Positions 54,126-62,162 of a stretch of DNA of 64,000 nucleotides are shown here, piece by piece (within the stretch, counting starts at the first letter, position 1; every line of letters starts with the position of its first letter). A model generated the notes under the pieces. The model was given only the letters and a program-made list of their open reading frames with translations, did no database searches and was not told the origin of the DNA. A program made the translations under genes and the position numbers. The DNA comes from Flammeovirga kamogawensis (GTDB lineage: Bacteria > Bacteroidota > Bacteroidia > Cytophagales > Flammeovirgaceae), in assembly GCF_018736065.1 (NCBI RefSeq), contig NZ_CP076128.1:1922001-1986000 (forward strand), in the 5' to 3' direction.

Positions 54126-55196
54126 ATGATATCATTTTATCCTGGACCTAGTAAGACGGATGAGAATTTAGGTGAATATTTATCTGAAGCAGCCTCTTCT
54201 GGTATTTTATCTTGTAACCATAGAAGTCCATCTTTCATGAAATTAATGAAGGACTGTATTAAGGTTATCAAACAAAAGTTAGAAATACCGAAAAACTACG
54301 AGGTGTTTTTTACTTCTAGTGCTACAGAATGTTGGGAAATAACTGCACAATCCTTTCCTAGAAATTCATTCCTACATGTATATAATGGTGCTTTTGGAGA
54401 AAAATGGTTTTCATATAATTCAAAAATAAATAAAGCTGTTAAAGGGTTGTCTTATCCAATCCATAGAAGTATTAGTTTACATCAATTAGATAGAATTGGA
54501 GCCAAAACAAAAGATGTAATTTGTATAACAAGTTGTGAAACGTCTAATACAACGAAAGTACATCAGAAAACCATTCGAAAGATAAAGAACCGTTACCCAG
54601 AATCTTTATTATTTATAGATGCTACAAGCTCTATGTCAGGGATAACTCTTGATTGGATATCTGGAGATATTTGGTATGCTTCTGTACAAAAATGTTTTGG
54701 TCTTCCTCCAGGGCTTGCTGTAATGGTATGTTCTCCAAAAGCAATTGAAAAAGCGAGTAAAGACGACTTCCATTATAATTCTTTACAGAGTATCTATCAA
54801 AATACTCAAAAGTTTCAGACTACACATACCCCAAATTCATTAGGAATTTATCTTCTATATAAATCTTTATCAAATAAGATGGGTATAAAAGCCGAGCAAG
54901 AAAAAGTACGCAAAAGAATGAAAAACCTAGTTAAGCAATTAAAACTATTAGGTTATGATTTTGTTGTTCCTACAAAAAAAGTGCAATCTGAAACAGTGAT
55001 TGGTATTAAATGTAAAGCCGAGTTACTCCCTATTATTAAAGAGAAAGCTAAACAGCAAGGAATTACTTTAGGGAATGGATATGGTAAATGGAAGTTAAAT
55101 TCTTTTAGAATTGCTAATTTCCCTGCACACTCAGATTCCGACTTTGAAAAGTTGTTAATATTTTTAAAAAGTGAAGATTTCAATAAAAAGCGCTAG
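54126..55196 (+). CDS. Class V aminotransferase, SerC-like
   Basis: A 356-residue PLP enzyme of the phosphoserine-aminotransferase/class V group. The start ISFYPGPSK, the SSATECWE segment, the cofactor aspartate D165 (FIDATSSMSG) and the Schiff-base lysine K189 (SVQKCFGLPPG) are visible. It may make phosphoserine or act on a related small amino acid; sequence alone does not settle this, and serA/serB are not nearby. It stands alone on the plus strand. Confidence 0.85.
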   Translation: MISFYPGPSKTDENLGEYLSEAASSGILSCNHRSPSFMKLMKDCIKVIKQKLEIPKNYEVFFTSSATECWEITAQSFPRNSFLHVYNGAFGEKWFSYNSKINKAVKGLSYPIHRSISLHQLDRIGAKTKDVICITSCETSNTTKVHQKTIRKIKNRYPESLLFIDATSSMSGITLDWISGDIWYASVQKCFGLPPGLAVMVCSPKAIEKASKDDFHYNSLQSIYQNTQKFQTTHTPNSLGIYLLYKSLSNKMGIKAEQEKVRKRMKNLVKQLKLLGYDFVVPTKKVQSETVIGIKCKAELLPIIKEKAKQQGITLGNGYGKWKLNSFRIANFPAHSDSDFEKLLIFLKSEDFNKKR

Positions 55197-55339
55197 AATT
55201 AGAGCCGAAATAATACAATTTATTGTTAAAACCGTTAAATTTGCACTTAATGACAGACACTATATTTATTTTAGTGTTTGATTGTGTTCGTAAGATTTAT
55301 TTCTATACAATTATTTTAACCGTTCTTTACAATCTGTTT

Positions 55340-55371
55340 TTTGTATTAGAACAAATCTAGTTGTAATTTCG
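55340..55371 (+). promoter_or_regulatory. Promoter of the tonB gene
   Basis: TTTG at 55340-55343, a 20-base spacer and TAATTTCG at 55364-55371 (one mismatch from TAnnTTTG) fit the Bacteroidota promoter. The ATG is 53 bases further on. Confidence 0.45.
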
Positions 55372-55424
55372 GGCGCTGAATAAAATATGATTTGGATTAT
55401 TCGTAGCATTAAATTCGTATTTAG

Positions 55425-56249
55425 ATGGTAAATATTTTAGGATCATTAGGCGCAGGATGGGTATCATTCCTATTTATTGTGTCTTTCCTAGCGTTAGTAC
55501 AACTTTTCCGTTTTGTGATAAACAAAACTGGAGGTGATATTATTGCTGGTAAGAAAAAAGGACAGGAATCTAATATTCTTGTAAAAAAGTACAACGATGT
55601 AGACGTTTCAAAATATTCTACATTGTTTAGTTTAATTGGACTTTCATTCTCATTGTTATTTGTATTAGTAGCATTAGAATTTCCTACTTATGAAGATCAA
55701 ACATTAATGGACTTAGGTTCAGTTGATTTTAATGAAGAAGAAATGGTTGAAGTGCCAATTACTCAACAACAACCACCTCCACCACCAAAAGTAACTGCTC
55801 CAGTTATTGTAGAGGTACCGGATGAAGAAGAAATCGAAGATGAGATCGAAATCGAAATTCCTGAAGAATTTGATGAAGAGACTGTAATCGAAGAAGCTCC
55901 TGAAGTTGAAGAGGAAGTTGAAGAAGCTGTCGAAGAAATTTTCGAGATAGTGGAAGATCCTGCAGGTTTCCCAGGTGGTATGGGTAAATTCTACAAGTGG
56001 GTAGGTAAAAACATGAAATATCCATCACAAGCAAAACGTATGGGTGTTGAAGGTAAAGTATACGTTCAATTCGTTGTAGACAAAGACGGTACACTTACAG
56101 ACGTAAAAGTTGTTCGTGGTATTGGTGCTGGTTGTGACGAAGCTGCGATCAAAGTTTTACAAAAAGCTCCTAAATGGAAGCCTGGTAAACAACGTGGTCG
56201 TCCAGTAAAACAAAGAATGGTATTACCAATTTCATTCAAATTGGGTTAA
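55425..56249 (+). CDS. tonB: TonB energy transducer with an extra N-terminal helix
   Basis: Couples the ExbB/ExbD motor to outer-membrane receptors. The 274-residue protein has a first helix (about 12-33), a basic loop, then the usual Bacteroidota TonB anchor (about 65-86, preceded by VSKYSTLFSLIGLSF). A proline-rich stretch (QQQPPPPPKV, about 114-123), a very acidic Glu-rich linker (about 133-178) and a TonB_C domain (about 185-274, VYVQFVVDKDGTLTDVKVV) follow. Ordinary TonB has only one helix. No in-frame ATG lies between the first and second helices, so the extension is probably real. Confidence 0.92.
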   Translation: MVNILGSLGAGWVSFLFIVSFLALVQLFRFVINKTGGDIIAGKKKGQESNILVKKYNDVDVSKYSTLFSLIGLSFSLLFVLVALEFPTYEDQTLMDLGSVDFNEEEMVEVPITQQQPPPPPKVTAPVIVEVPDEEEIEDEIEIEIPEEFDEETVIEEAPEVEEEVEEAVEEIFEIVEDPAGFPGGMGKFYKWVGKNMKYPSQAKRMGVEGKVYVQFVVDKDGTLTDVKVVRGIGAGCDEAAIKVLQKAPKWKPGKQRGRPVKQRMVLPISFKLG

Positions 56250-56271
56250 TCTATACTTTATATATAAAAGG

Positions 56272-56303
56272 ACCGATGTCAATAAAAGGCATCGGTTTTT
56301 TTA
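56272..56303 (+). terminator. Terminator after tonB
   Basis: A 7-bp perfect stem (56272-56278 with 56290-56296) with an 11-base loop, followed by a run of seven T. Confidence 0.75.
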
Positions 56304-56340
56304 TTTCTAATAGTTCCTTCCTTATTAACTAAACTTTCAA

Positions 56341-58224
56341 ATGCGTTTACTAAGCATTATTTTATTTGTATGTCTTTCTTCATTCGGGTTTTCCCAAAAC
56401 CATTACGATGTTGATGAAGATTATTTATTTCCAATTCAACCTGGTAAAAGAAATTATTTTGCTGGTTCTATGGGAGAATTACGTACAACTCATTTCCACG
56501 GAGGTTTAGATATTAAAACTAACGGTATTGAAGGTCTACCAGTTTATGCCGCTGCAAGTGGTTATATCATCAGATTAAAAGTTTCAACATCAGGTTATGG
56601 ACGTTGTATTTATATAATGCATTCTAACGGACAAACATCTGTTTATGCCCATTTACAAAAATTCAAACCAGAATTAGAAGAATATATTCTTGCTCAACAA
56701 TACAAAAATAAATCTTTTGAAATAAATTTAGAAAATCTCTCAAAAGACCTGTTTAAAGTTGAAAAGGGTGAAATTATCGCCTACTCCGGAAATACAGGAT
56801 CATCCTCTGCACCCCACCTTCATTTTGAGATAAGAGATATAGACGAACGCCCTTTAAACCCTATTGAATTTGGCTTCTCTGAAGTTATTGACAACCTCCC
56901 TCCAACAGTTAGAAGTATTCGTCTAAAACCATTAACAATAAGTAGTAGAGTACAAGGAGAATACAAAACTGTAAATAAAACTACTATTGGTAAGAAAGGG
57001 AGATATACGATAAATACTCCATTCTATGCAAAAGGAGATGTAGGTATTGAAATAGACACTTATGATAGAGCTGATGGAACGTACAATAAATATGGCATTA
57101 ATAAAATAAAGGTTTATACCAACGATTCTCTTATTTACGAACATATTATTGACCGGATTCCATTTGATATGTCTGCCAATATTAACACATTTACAGACTA
57201 TCATTCTTTTTTAGATCATAAAAAGAGGTATCAACGTTTGTATTTTTATGATAGTAATCACCTTCCAATTTATCCTGATAGTACTCTAAATGGTTTTTTA
57301 TCAGTTAAAGAAGGAAAAATAAAAAATATTTTAATTGAATTATGGGATAGTTTTGATAATAAATCAACTACTACATTTAAAATAATAGGAAAAAACACAG
57401 CCCCTTTAACTAAAGGAGCTACTCCTAAACTAACTATTGATGATAATATTATGCTTGTTCCTTTAAAAGGAAAAAGTAATGAAGTAGCAGATTTCAAATT
57501 CTTGAAATATGGAATTCCATTATTAGATCAACAAGTTAAACCTGCCTACAAGAAAGGGAAATATAATATCTATTTATGGGATTTAAGGAATGGTTTACCA
57601 GAGATTTGCACCACAACGACAGATACTTTAACTACAAACCTTAAACATGTTATTCCATTTGGAGTTGAGTTTACTTATTTTGACCCTATAGCAACTTTTC
57701 ATTTTCAAGAAAACACACTTTTTGATACACTCTATCTACAAGCTATAGAGACTCCTAAAGTACTTCATATAGAAAATTATTACACTCCTTTACACGCTCC
57801 TGTATTTATTAATTATAAGGTAAAAGATAGTAAATTAATTTCCTCTAACCATTTTATGTATAGAAGAGACAAAGATGGAGATTTAGAATTTATTGGTGGA
57901 ACTTGGGATGGTAGTGCTATTAACTTTAAAACAAAAAGACTAGGTACTTTCGAAATTCACCCAGAAGTAACTGCACCTGTTATAACACCATTAAAGCAAT
58001 GGAATACTAACCAATTACGTTTTAATGTGGAAGATGACGAATCTGGAATTGCAAACTACTATGCCACGCTAAATGGTCAGTTTATATTATTAGAATATGA
58101 TGCAAAAAAAGATTTTATTCAGACTCGATTACAACACAAATCTGATCGATTAAAAGGAGAATTTAAAATGATTATTGAAGATCGAGCAGGTAATATTAGT
58201 GAGTACTCAAAAGTTTTTAAATAG
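56341..58224 (+). CDS. M23-family peptidoglycan endopeptidase, secreted
   Basis: A 627-residue protein with a signal peptide (1-18) and an M23 (LytM) domain right after it. Zinc and catalytic residues are H53 and D57 (HFHGGLD), H104 (YAHLQ), and H159/H161 (APHLHFEIRD). The long remaining part (about 180-627) is beta-rich with Ig-like repeats that may bind wall or hold the enzyme at the surface. M23 enzymes cut peptidoglycan cross-links for growth or division. Confidence 0.92.
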   Translation: MRLLSIILFVCLSSFGFSQNHYDVDEDYLFPIQPGKRNYFAGSMGELRTTHFHGGLDIKTNGIEGLPVYAAASGYIIRLKVSTSGYGRCIYIMHSNGQTSVYAHLQKFKPELEEYILAQQYKNKSFEINLENLSKDLFKVEKGEIIAYSGNTGSSSAPHLHFEIRDIDERPLNPIEFGFSEVIDNLPPTVRSIRLKPLTISSRVQGEYKTVNKTTIGKKGRYTINTPFYAKGDVGIEIDTYDRADGTYNKYGINKIKVYTNDSLIYEHIIDRIPFDMSANINTFTDYHSFLDHKKRYQRLYFYDSNHLPIYPDSTLNGFLSVKEGKIKNILIELWDSFDNKSTTTFKIIGKNTAPLTKGATPKLTIDDNIMLVPLKGKSNEVADFKFLKYGIPLLDQQVKPAYKKGKYNIYLWDLRNGLPEICTTTTDTLTTNLKHVIPFGVEFTYFDPIATFHFQENTLFDTLYLQAIETPKVLHIENYYTPLHAPVFINYKVKDSKLISSNHFMYRRDKDGDLEFIGGTWDGSAINFKTKRLGTFEIHPEVTAPVITPLKQWNTNQLRFNVEDDESGIANYYATLNGQFILLEYDAKKDFIQTRLQHKSDRLKGEFKMIIEDRAGNISEYSKVFK

Positions 58225-58236
58225 ACATCTATAAAC

Positions 58237-58875
58237 CTACTTTGGTAACCTAGTTAAAGTTAATGCACTTGCTAGAAAGAAGCATAAAGCACCAATAAAT
58301 GTATTGATTAAGGCAAAATTAGATACCCACTTTGGAAGTGCTGTTGGAAAATATATTGACGCAAAAGCTGATATAAGAAAAGTTAAACAACCTAAGAAGT
58401 TTATCCATACACCATTAAATTCATTGTTTTTACTATCGAATACAAAATTGATATCATTCAATAAATAAATTGCTGAGATCATAAAAAAGATCGAACCAAC
58501 CATATTAGGTGTCCAAACTAAAATATCTGACTGTTGCCAAGTAAGATTAAATGTCGCATCAAATGTATTAAAATTGAAAAGAATGGTACCTAACCACTGG
58601 CTCAAAGCTGCTTTATATCCTAAATTTTGAGGTCGATAAACTAATAAACGCCAAGGTTGTCCTTTTTGATTACTGGAATCTAATAGTTGTAAAAACGCTG
58701 CAGAGGTAAAAGGTATAGAGCCTATAAAATAAGTAATATTGAGGAGTGACGAATTTGGGTTTGGTAATAAAAACCCAATAGAAGCATTCATAAATAAAGA
58801 TGCTCCGATCATAAAAAGGACTGACATCCAGAGTACCATTTTTCTGGATGTCAGTTCATGAAAATGAATATGCAT
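58237..58875 (-). CDS. Six-helix membrane protein next to glutamate decarboxylase, YrhK-like
   Basis: A 212-residue protein with six predicted helices. Repeated pairs such as ITYFIGSIPFTSAAFLQLL and NMVGSIFFMISAIYLL recall YrhK-type domains, though I am not certain. It follows gadB by 17 bases, on the same strand, and is probably in the same transcript. It is not GadC-like (the antiporter is about 500 residues with 12 helices). A role in acid stress or in GABA/glutamate handling is inferred only from the neighbour. Confidence 0.7.
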   Translation of the reverse strand: MHIHFHELTSRKMVLWMSVLFMIGASLFMNASIGFLLPNPNSSLLNITYFIGSIPFTSAAFLQLLDSSNQKGQPWRLLVYRPQNLGYKAALSQWLGTILFNFNTFDATFNLTWQQSDILVWTPNMVGSIFFMISAIYLLNDINFVFDSKNNEFNGVWINFLGCLTFLISAFASIYFPTALPKWVSNFALINTFIGALCFFLASALTLTRLPK

Positions 58876-58892
58876 TTTTCAATCGTTTTTTT

Positions 58893-60269
58893 TTAGTGAG
58901 CAAAACTTCCTCCTTCAGTACGTTTTTCTCTAACGCCTCTTGAAATAAAGTCTTCTGCTGCATTTTTAATATCATCTAGAAGCATTTCTCCCATATCACT
59001 ATTAAAACCTTCTCTAATTACAATTCTAAGAACTGCCTTATCTTCAATTTCAGCTGGCATAGTATAAGCAGGAACCAACCACCCTCTTTCTCTTAATTTA
59101 CTTGACATATCGTAAACAGAGAAATTAGCACCTGGAAGAACACTAAAGGCAAATACTGGAATCGTACTGCCATCACTTAATAATTCAAAGTGACCGAGTT
59201 CTTTTATACCGCTAGATAATCGCATAGCTATATCACGTAATTCTGTCATTACTTGTGTGTATCCATCACGCCCTAAACGTATAAAATTATAATACTGTCC
59301 AACAATTTGATTACCAGGTCTAGAGAAATTTAATGTAAATGTTGGCATATCTCCACCAAGATAATTCACATGGAAAATAAGATCTTCTGGTAATTCTGAT
59401 TTATCTCTCCAAACTACCCAACCCACACCTGGGTAAACTAAACCATATTTATGCCCTGACGCATTAATAGATTTCACTAAAGGTAATCTGAAATCCCATT
59501 TTAAATCAGGATGTATAAATGGAGCTACAAAACCTCCACTTGCTGCATCTATATGTAAAGGGGTTTCAAAACCTTTTTCTTTATTATTTTTTACCATTGC
59601 GTCATGGATCGACTCAATTGGTTCAAACTCACCTGTAAATGTTGTACCTAAAATTGCAACAACACCTATTGTATTTTCATCAATAACGTCAACAACTTCA
59701 TCGGCAGTAATTACATATTTGCCTTCTTTCATTGGAATATATCTAGGTTCTACATCCCAATACCTACAAAATTTCTCCCAAACAACTTGCACATTAGTAC
59801 CAAGAACTAAATTTGGGTTTTCTGTAGATTTTCCAGCAGCTCTTTGACGATCTCTCCATTTTCTTTTAAATGCCATTCCAGCAAGCATTACAGCCTCACT
59901 AGAACCTATTGCCGAAGAACCTGTTGTTTCTTCCTCTTCAGGAGCATTAAATAATCTAGATATAATATTGATGCATCTCTCTTCTAACATTGCTGTCTGA
60001 GGATATTCATCTTTATCAATCATATTTTTATCAAATGTTTCAGCCATTAACTTTTCTGCTTCTGGCTCCATCCAAGTAGTAACAAAAGTAGCAAGGTTTA
60101 ATCGGGCATTCCCATCTAACATTAATTCATTATGTATGATATTATAAGCTTCTCCTGCATCCATTTCACCTTCAGGCAATTCGTATTTTGGTACGCTTAC
60201 GTTATTTCTAATAGAGCGAATATTATTATGTTTTGCTGTAGGATCAGTAATTTTCTTTTTAGTAATCAT
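58893..60269 (-). CDS. gadB: Glutamate decarboxylase
   Basis: PLP enzyme that converts glutamate to GABA and CO2, using up a proton and helping with acid resistance. The 458-residue protein has the PLP lysine K274 in INASGHKYGLVYPGVGWV, the cofactor aspartate D241 (HIDAASGGFVAPF), and the YLGGDMPTFTLNFSRPG segment typical of bacterial GAD. It is near E. coli GadB in length. The tail (SFAH) resembles the C-terminal His end that closes the active site at neutral pH. Confidence 0.96.
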   Translation of the reverse strand: MITKKKITDPTAKHNNIRSIRNNVSVPKYELPEGEMDAGEAYNIIHNELMLDGNARLNLATFVTTWMEPEAEKLMAETFDKNMIDKDEYPQTAMLEERCINIISRLFNAPEEEETTGSSAIGSSEAVMLAGMAFKRKWRDRQRAAGKSTENPNLVLGTNVQVVWEKFCRYWDVEPRYIPMKEGKYVITADEVVDVIDENTIGVVAILGTTFTGEFEPIESIHDAMVKNNKEKGFETPLHIDAASGGFVAPFIHPDLKWDFRLPLVKSINASGHKYGLVYPGVGWVVWRDKSELPEDLIFHVNYLGGDMPTFTLNFSRPGNQIVGQYYNFIRLGRDGYTQVMTELRDIAMRLSSGIKELGHFELLSDGSTIPVFAFSVLPGANFSVYDMSSKLRERGWLVPAYTMPAEIEDKAVLRIVIREGFNSDMGEMLLDDIKNAAEDFISRGVREKRTEGGSFAH

Positions 60270-60423
60270 AATGAATTATGTTTTTTATATAATGTTAAGG
60301 TTAATAACGGAGGTTGTTAAAAAAGGTTTCAATGTTACCTAATTGTTTCTCAATTATAGATTTGAGAATAAATAAAAAGGAGAGAATAATGGGTTAATAA
60401 ATTATTTGATTGAAAAAACAAGA

Positions 60424-60651
60424 TTAATATTTAGCATCAACAGACTCAATAATCTCATCTATTAAAGAAAATTCTAATAGATGTTTACCTGCTAAACCAT
60501 CAGTTAGTGCATAACTATTACCAGAGATCCCTTTAACCACACCATGGTAACTTTGTCCATTTTTAAGTATTATATCTATTGACTTACCAATAAAACTAGT
60601 AGCCTCTGAAGCTATCTGAGTACCAAAATATCTTTTATTTGTTTTTCGCAT
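60424..60651 (-). CDS. Small LSm/Hfq-like protein
   Basis: A 75-residue basic protein. After a short N-terminal helix-like part, residues about 18-70 follow the Sm fold pattern: FIGKSIDIILKNGQSYHGVV (Sm1-like strands 1-2), KGISGNSYALTD (strand 3) and LLEFSLIDEIIESV (strands 4-5). This looks like a member of the small LSm/Hfq-like group. It lacks the clear YKHA/NxQ marks of classic Hfq, so RNA binding is a hypothesis. ATG at 60651 was preferred to a TTG two codons upstream. Confidence 0.6.
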   Translation of the reverse strand: MRKTNKRYFGTQIASEATSFIGKSIDIILKNGQSYHGVVKGISGNSYALTDGLAGKHLLEFSLIDEIIESVDAKY

Positions 60652-60872
60652 TTTCAAAATTTAAATGATTAACTCTTTGCTCGAAGATAAATAAAATACT
60701 CTAGACTAAAAGAGAATAAAGCCTTAGATATATTGCTTTAAGGTTATAATTACGATAAGTATTTAAAAAAGACTATTTACATTTCTTTATTTTTTTTCAA
60801 TAAAAATGTCAGTACTCGTAAGGAGGTACGTCTAATTGATAACTTTTTAAAAAAAACTAATTATTAAATAAA

Positions 60873-61550
60873 ATGAAAAACATTCTAACACTCTTAATCT
60901 TACTTGTTTCTTCTTCATTATTATTTGCTCAAGAAGAAGCTACTCCAAAGAAAAAGTATGTATATGTTGATGGTTCTGCACAAATAGGTGCTGATTTTGT
61001 AGGCTCCCTCGCTTATGGTCATTCTTGGGGAATTGGTAAAAAAAGAAACTTTATTTTAGGTACAGGCCTTCGTTTTTCTGGGTTTACAAGTGGTAGTAAG
61101 GAGTTTTACTCTGCTCCTCCTGAATATTTCGGCAATGCAAGCACACAAGATACTGTCACTATTAATTCACCAAGTCAGATGAACCTTGCATTATATTTTT
61201 CTGTTAGCTACTTGTATAAGGGTAAATTTGAAATAGGAATGAATATCGATGTTGTTGGTTATACATTCGGACCAGATCACGATGCTGTTTATACTGGTGA
61301 TGGAATAGATCAAAATACAACGGTTTCATCAAATAATGTTTCTGCTTTATTAATTGGTGCAAATGATATTGGAATGCTAAAATCAGAGTTTTATGCTCAA
61401 TATCATTTCAATAAAAAATGGTCTGCCCGTTTAGGGTTTGCTAGTACTTTTACAGAATACTCAACTCCTACAGAGTTACAAGAAGGAAATAAAAGATACA
61501 GAGGTATAAGCAATGGTCTGATTGTAGGAGCTAGATACAACCTAAAATAA
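60873..61550 (+). CDS. Predicted outer-membrane beta-barrel protein
   Basis: A 225-residue protein with a signal peptide (1-19) and alternating beta strands to the C terminus (GLIVGARYNLK), as in small outer-membrane barrels of this phylum. The middle part is rich in G, Y and S. It precedes the YceI gene by 9 bases and is probably co-transcribed. Substrate and function are unknown. Confidence 0.75.
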   Translation: MKNILTLLILLVSSSLLFAQEEATPKKKYVYVDGSAQIGADFVGSLAYGHSWGIGKKRNFILGTGLRFSGFTSGSKEFYSAPPEYFGNASTQDTVTINSPSQMNLALYFSVSYLYKGKFEIGMNIDVVGYTFGPDHDAVYTGDGIDQNTTVSSNNVSALLIGANDIGMLKSEFYAQYHFNKKWSARLGFASTFTEYSTPTELQEGNKRYRGISNGLIVGARYNLK

Positions 61551-61559
61551 AATTACATT

Positions 61560-62093
61560 ATGATTAAAAAGATAGCCCTTTATCTCATACTTTTTTTATT
61601 TACTACACTCCCCTTAGTTACTGCTCAAAGTATAGATCAAACACTTTCTACAGTCAATTTTTCTATCAGTAATTTTAAGGTGAATACGGTAGATGGAGCT
61701 TTTAAAAAGATGGATGGGGAAATTAATTTTAATGCAGAAAATCTAAATTCATCAAATTTTAATGTTTGTATATCTGCAGCATCAATATTTACAGATAACG
61801 AAAAAAGAGATGAGCATTTAAGAAATGAAGACTTTTTTGATGTTAAAAAGTTTCCTACAATATGTTTTATTTCTAATGACATTCGAAAAACTGATAACGG
61901 CTATGAAAGTAATGGTAAGCTTACTTTACATGGCATTACAAAAGTCGTAACTATTGATTTTAATAAAGATAAAAACTCATTTACAGGTCAGTTAAATATT
62001 AACAGGCTTGACTTTAACCTTGGTGAGGACACTGGTACTTTTACAGTGGGTAACGAGGTAGAAATAGAAATTAAATGTGTGTTAAAGGAATAA
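61560..62093 (+). CDS. YceI-family periplasmic protein
   Basis: A 177-residue protein with a signal peptide (about 1-22) and a YceI lipocalin-like barrel. The family features are the DQTLSTVNFSISNFKVNTVD start, the NEKRDEHLRNEDFFDVKKFP stretch and the YESNGKLTLHGITKVVTIDF strand pair. Members bind amphiphilic or isoprenoid-like molecules such as polyprenyl quinones. It follows the barrel gene by 9 bases and shares its terminator with the convergent ABC-F gene. Confidence 0.92.
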   Translation: MIKKIALYLILFLFTTLPLVTAQSIDQTLSTVNFSISNFKVNTVDGAFKKMDGEINFNAENLNSSNFNVCISAASIFTDNEKRDEHLRNEDFFDVKKFPTICFISNDIRKTDNGYESNGKLTLHGITKVVTIDFNKDKNSFTGQLNINRLDFNLGEDTGTFTVGNEVEIEIKCVLKE

Positions 62094-62114
62094 TAATTAA
62101 GTTCCATATCAATC

Positions 62115-62153
62115 AAAAAAGGTCACCAATTTTATTAGTGACCTTCTTTTTTA
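62115..62153. terminator. Bidirectional terminator between yceI and the ABC-F gene
   Basis: An 8-bp perfect stem (62119-62126 with 62138-62145) and an 11-base loop, with an A run before and a T run after, between convergent genes. Confidence 0.8.
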
Positions 62154-62162
62154 CACAAAAAA

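Noticed and set aside
55804-56094. A 96-codon open frame antisense to tonB
   Set aside because: It is the Leu/Arg/Gln-rich complement of the acidic linker of tonB; no plausible protein.
60806-60835. Perfect AAGGAGGT (60820-60827) within a nine-codon frame upstream of the barrel gene
   Set aside because: No start codon with a usable frame follows at the right distance, and the next gene begins 45 bases later. Strong Shine-Dalgarno sites are uncommon in this phylum, so it is probably chance.
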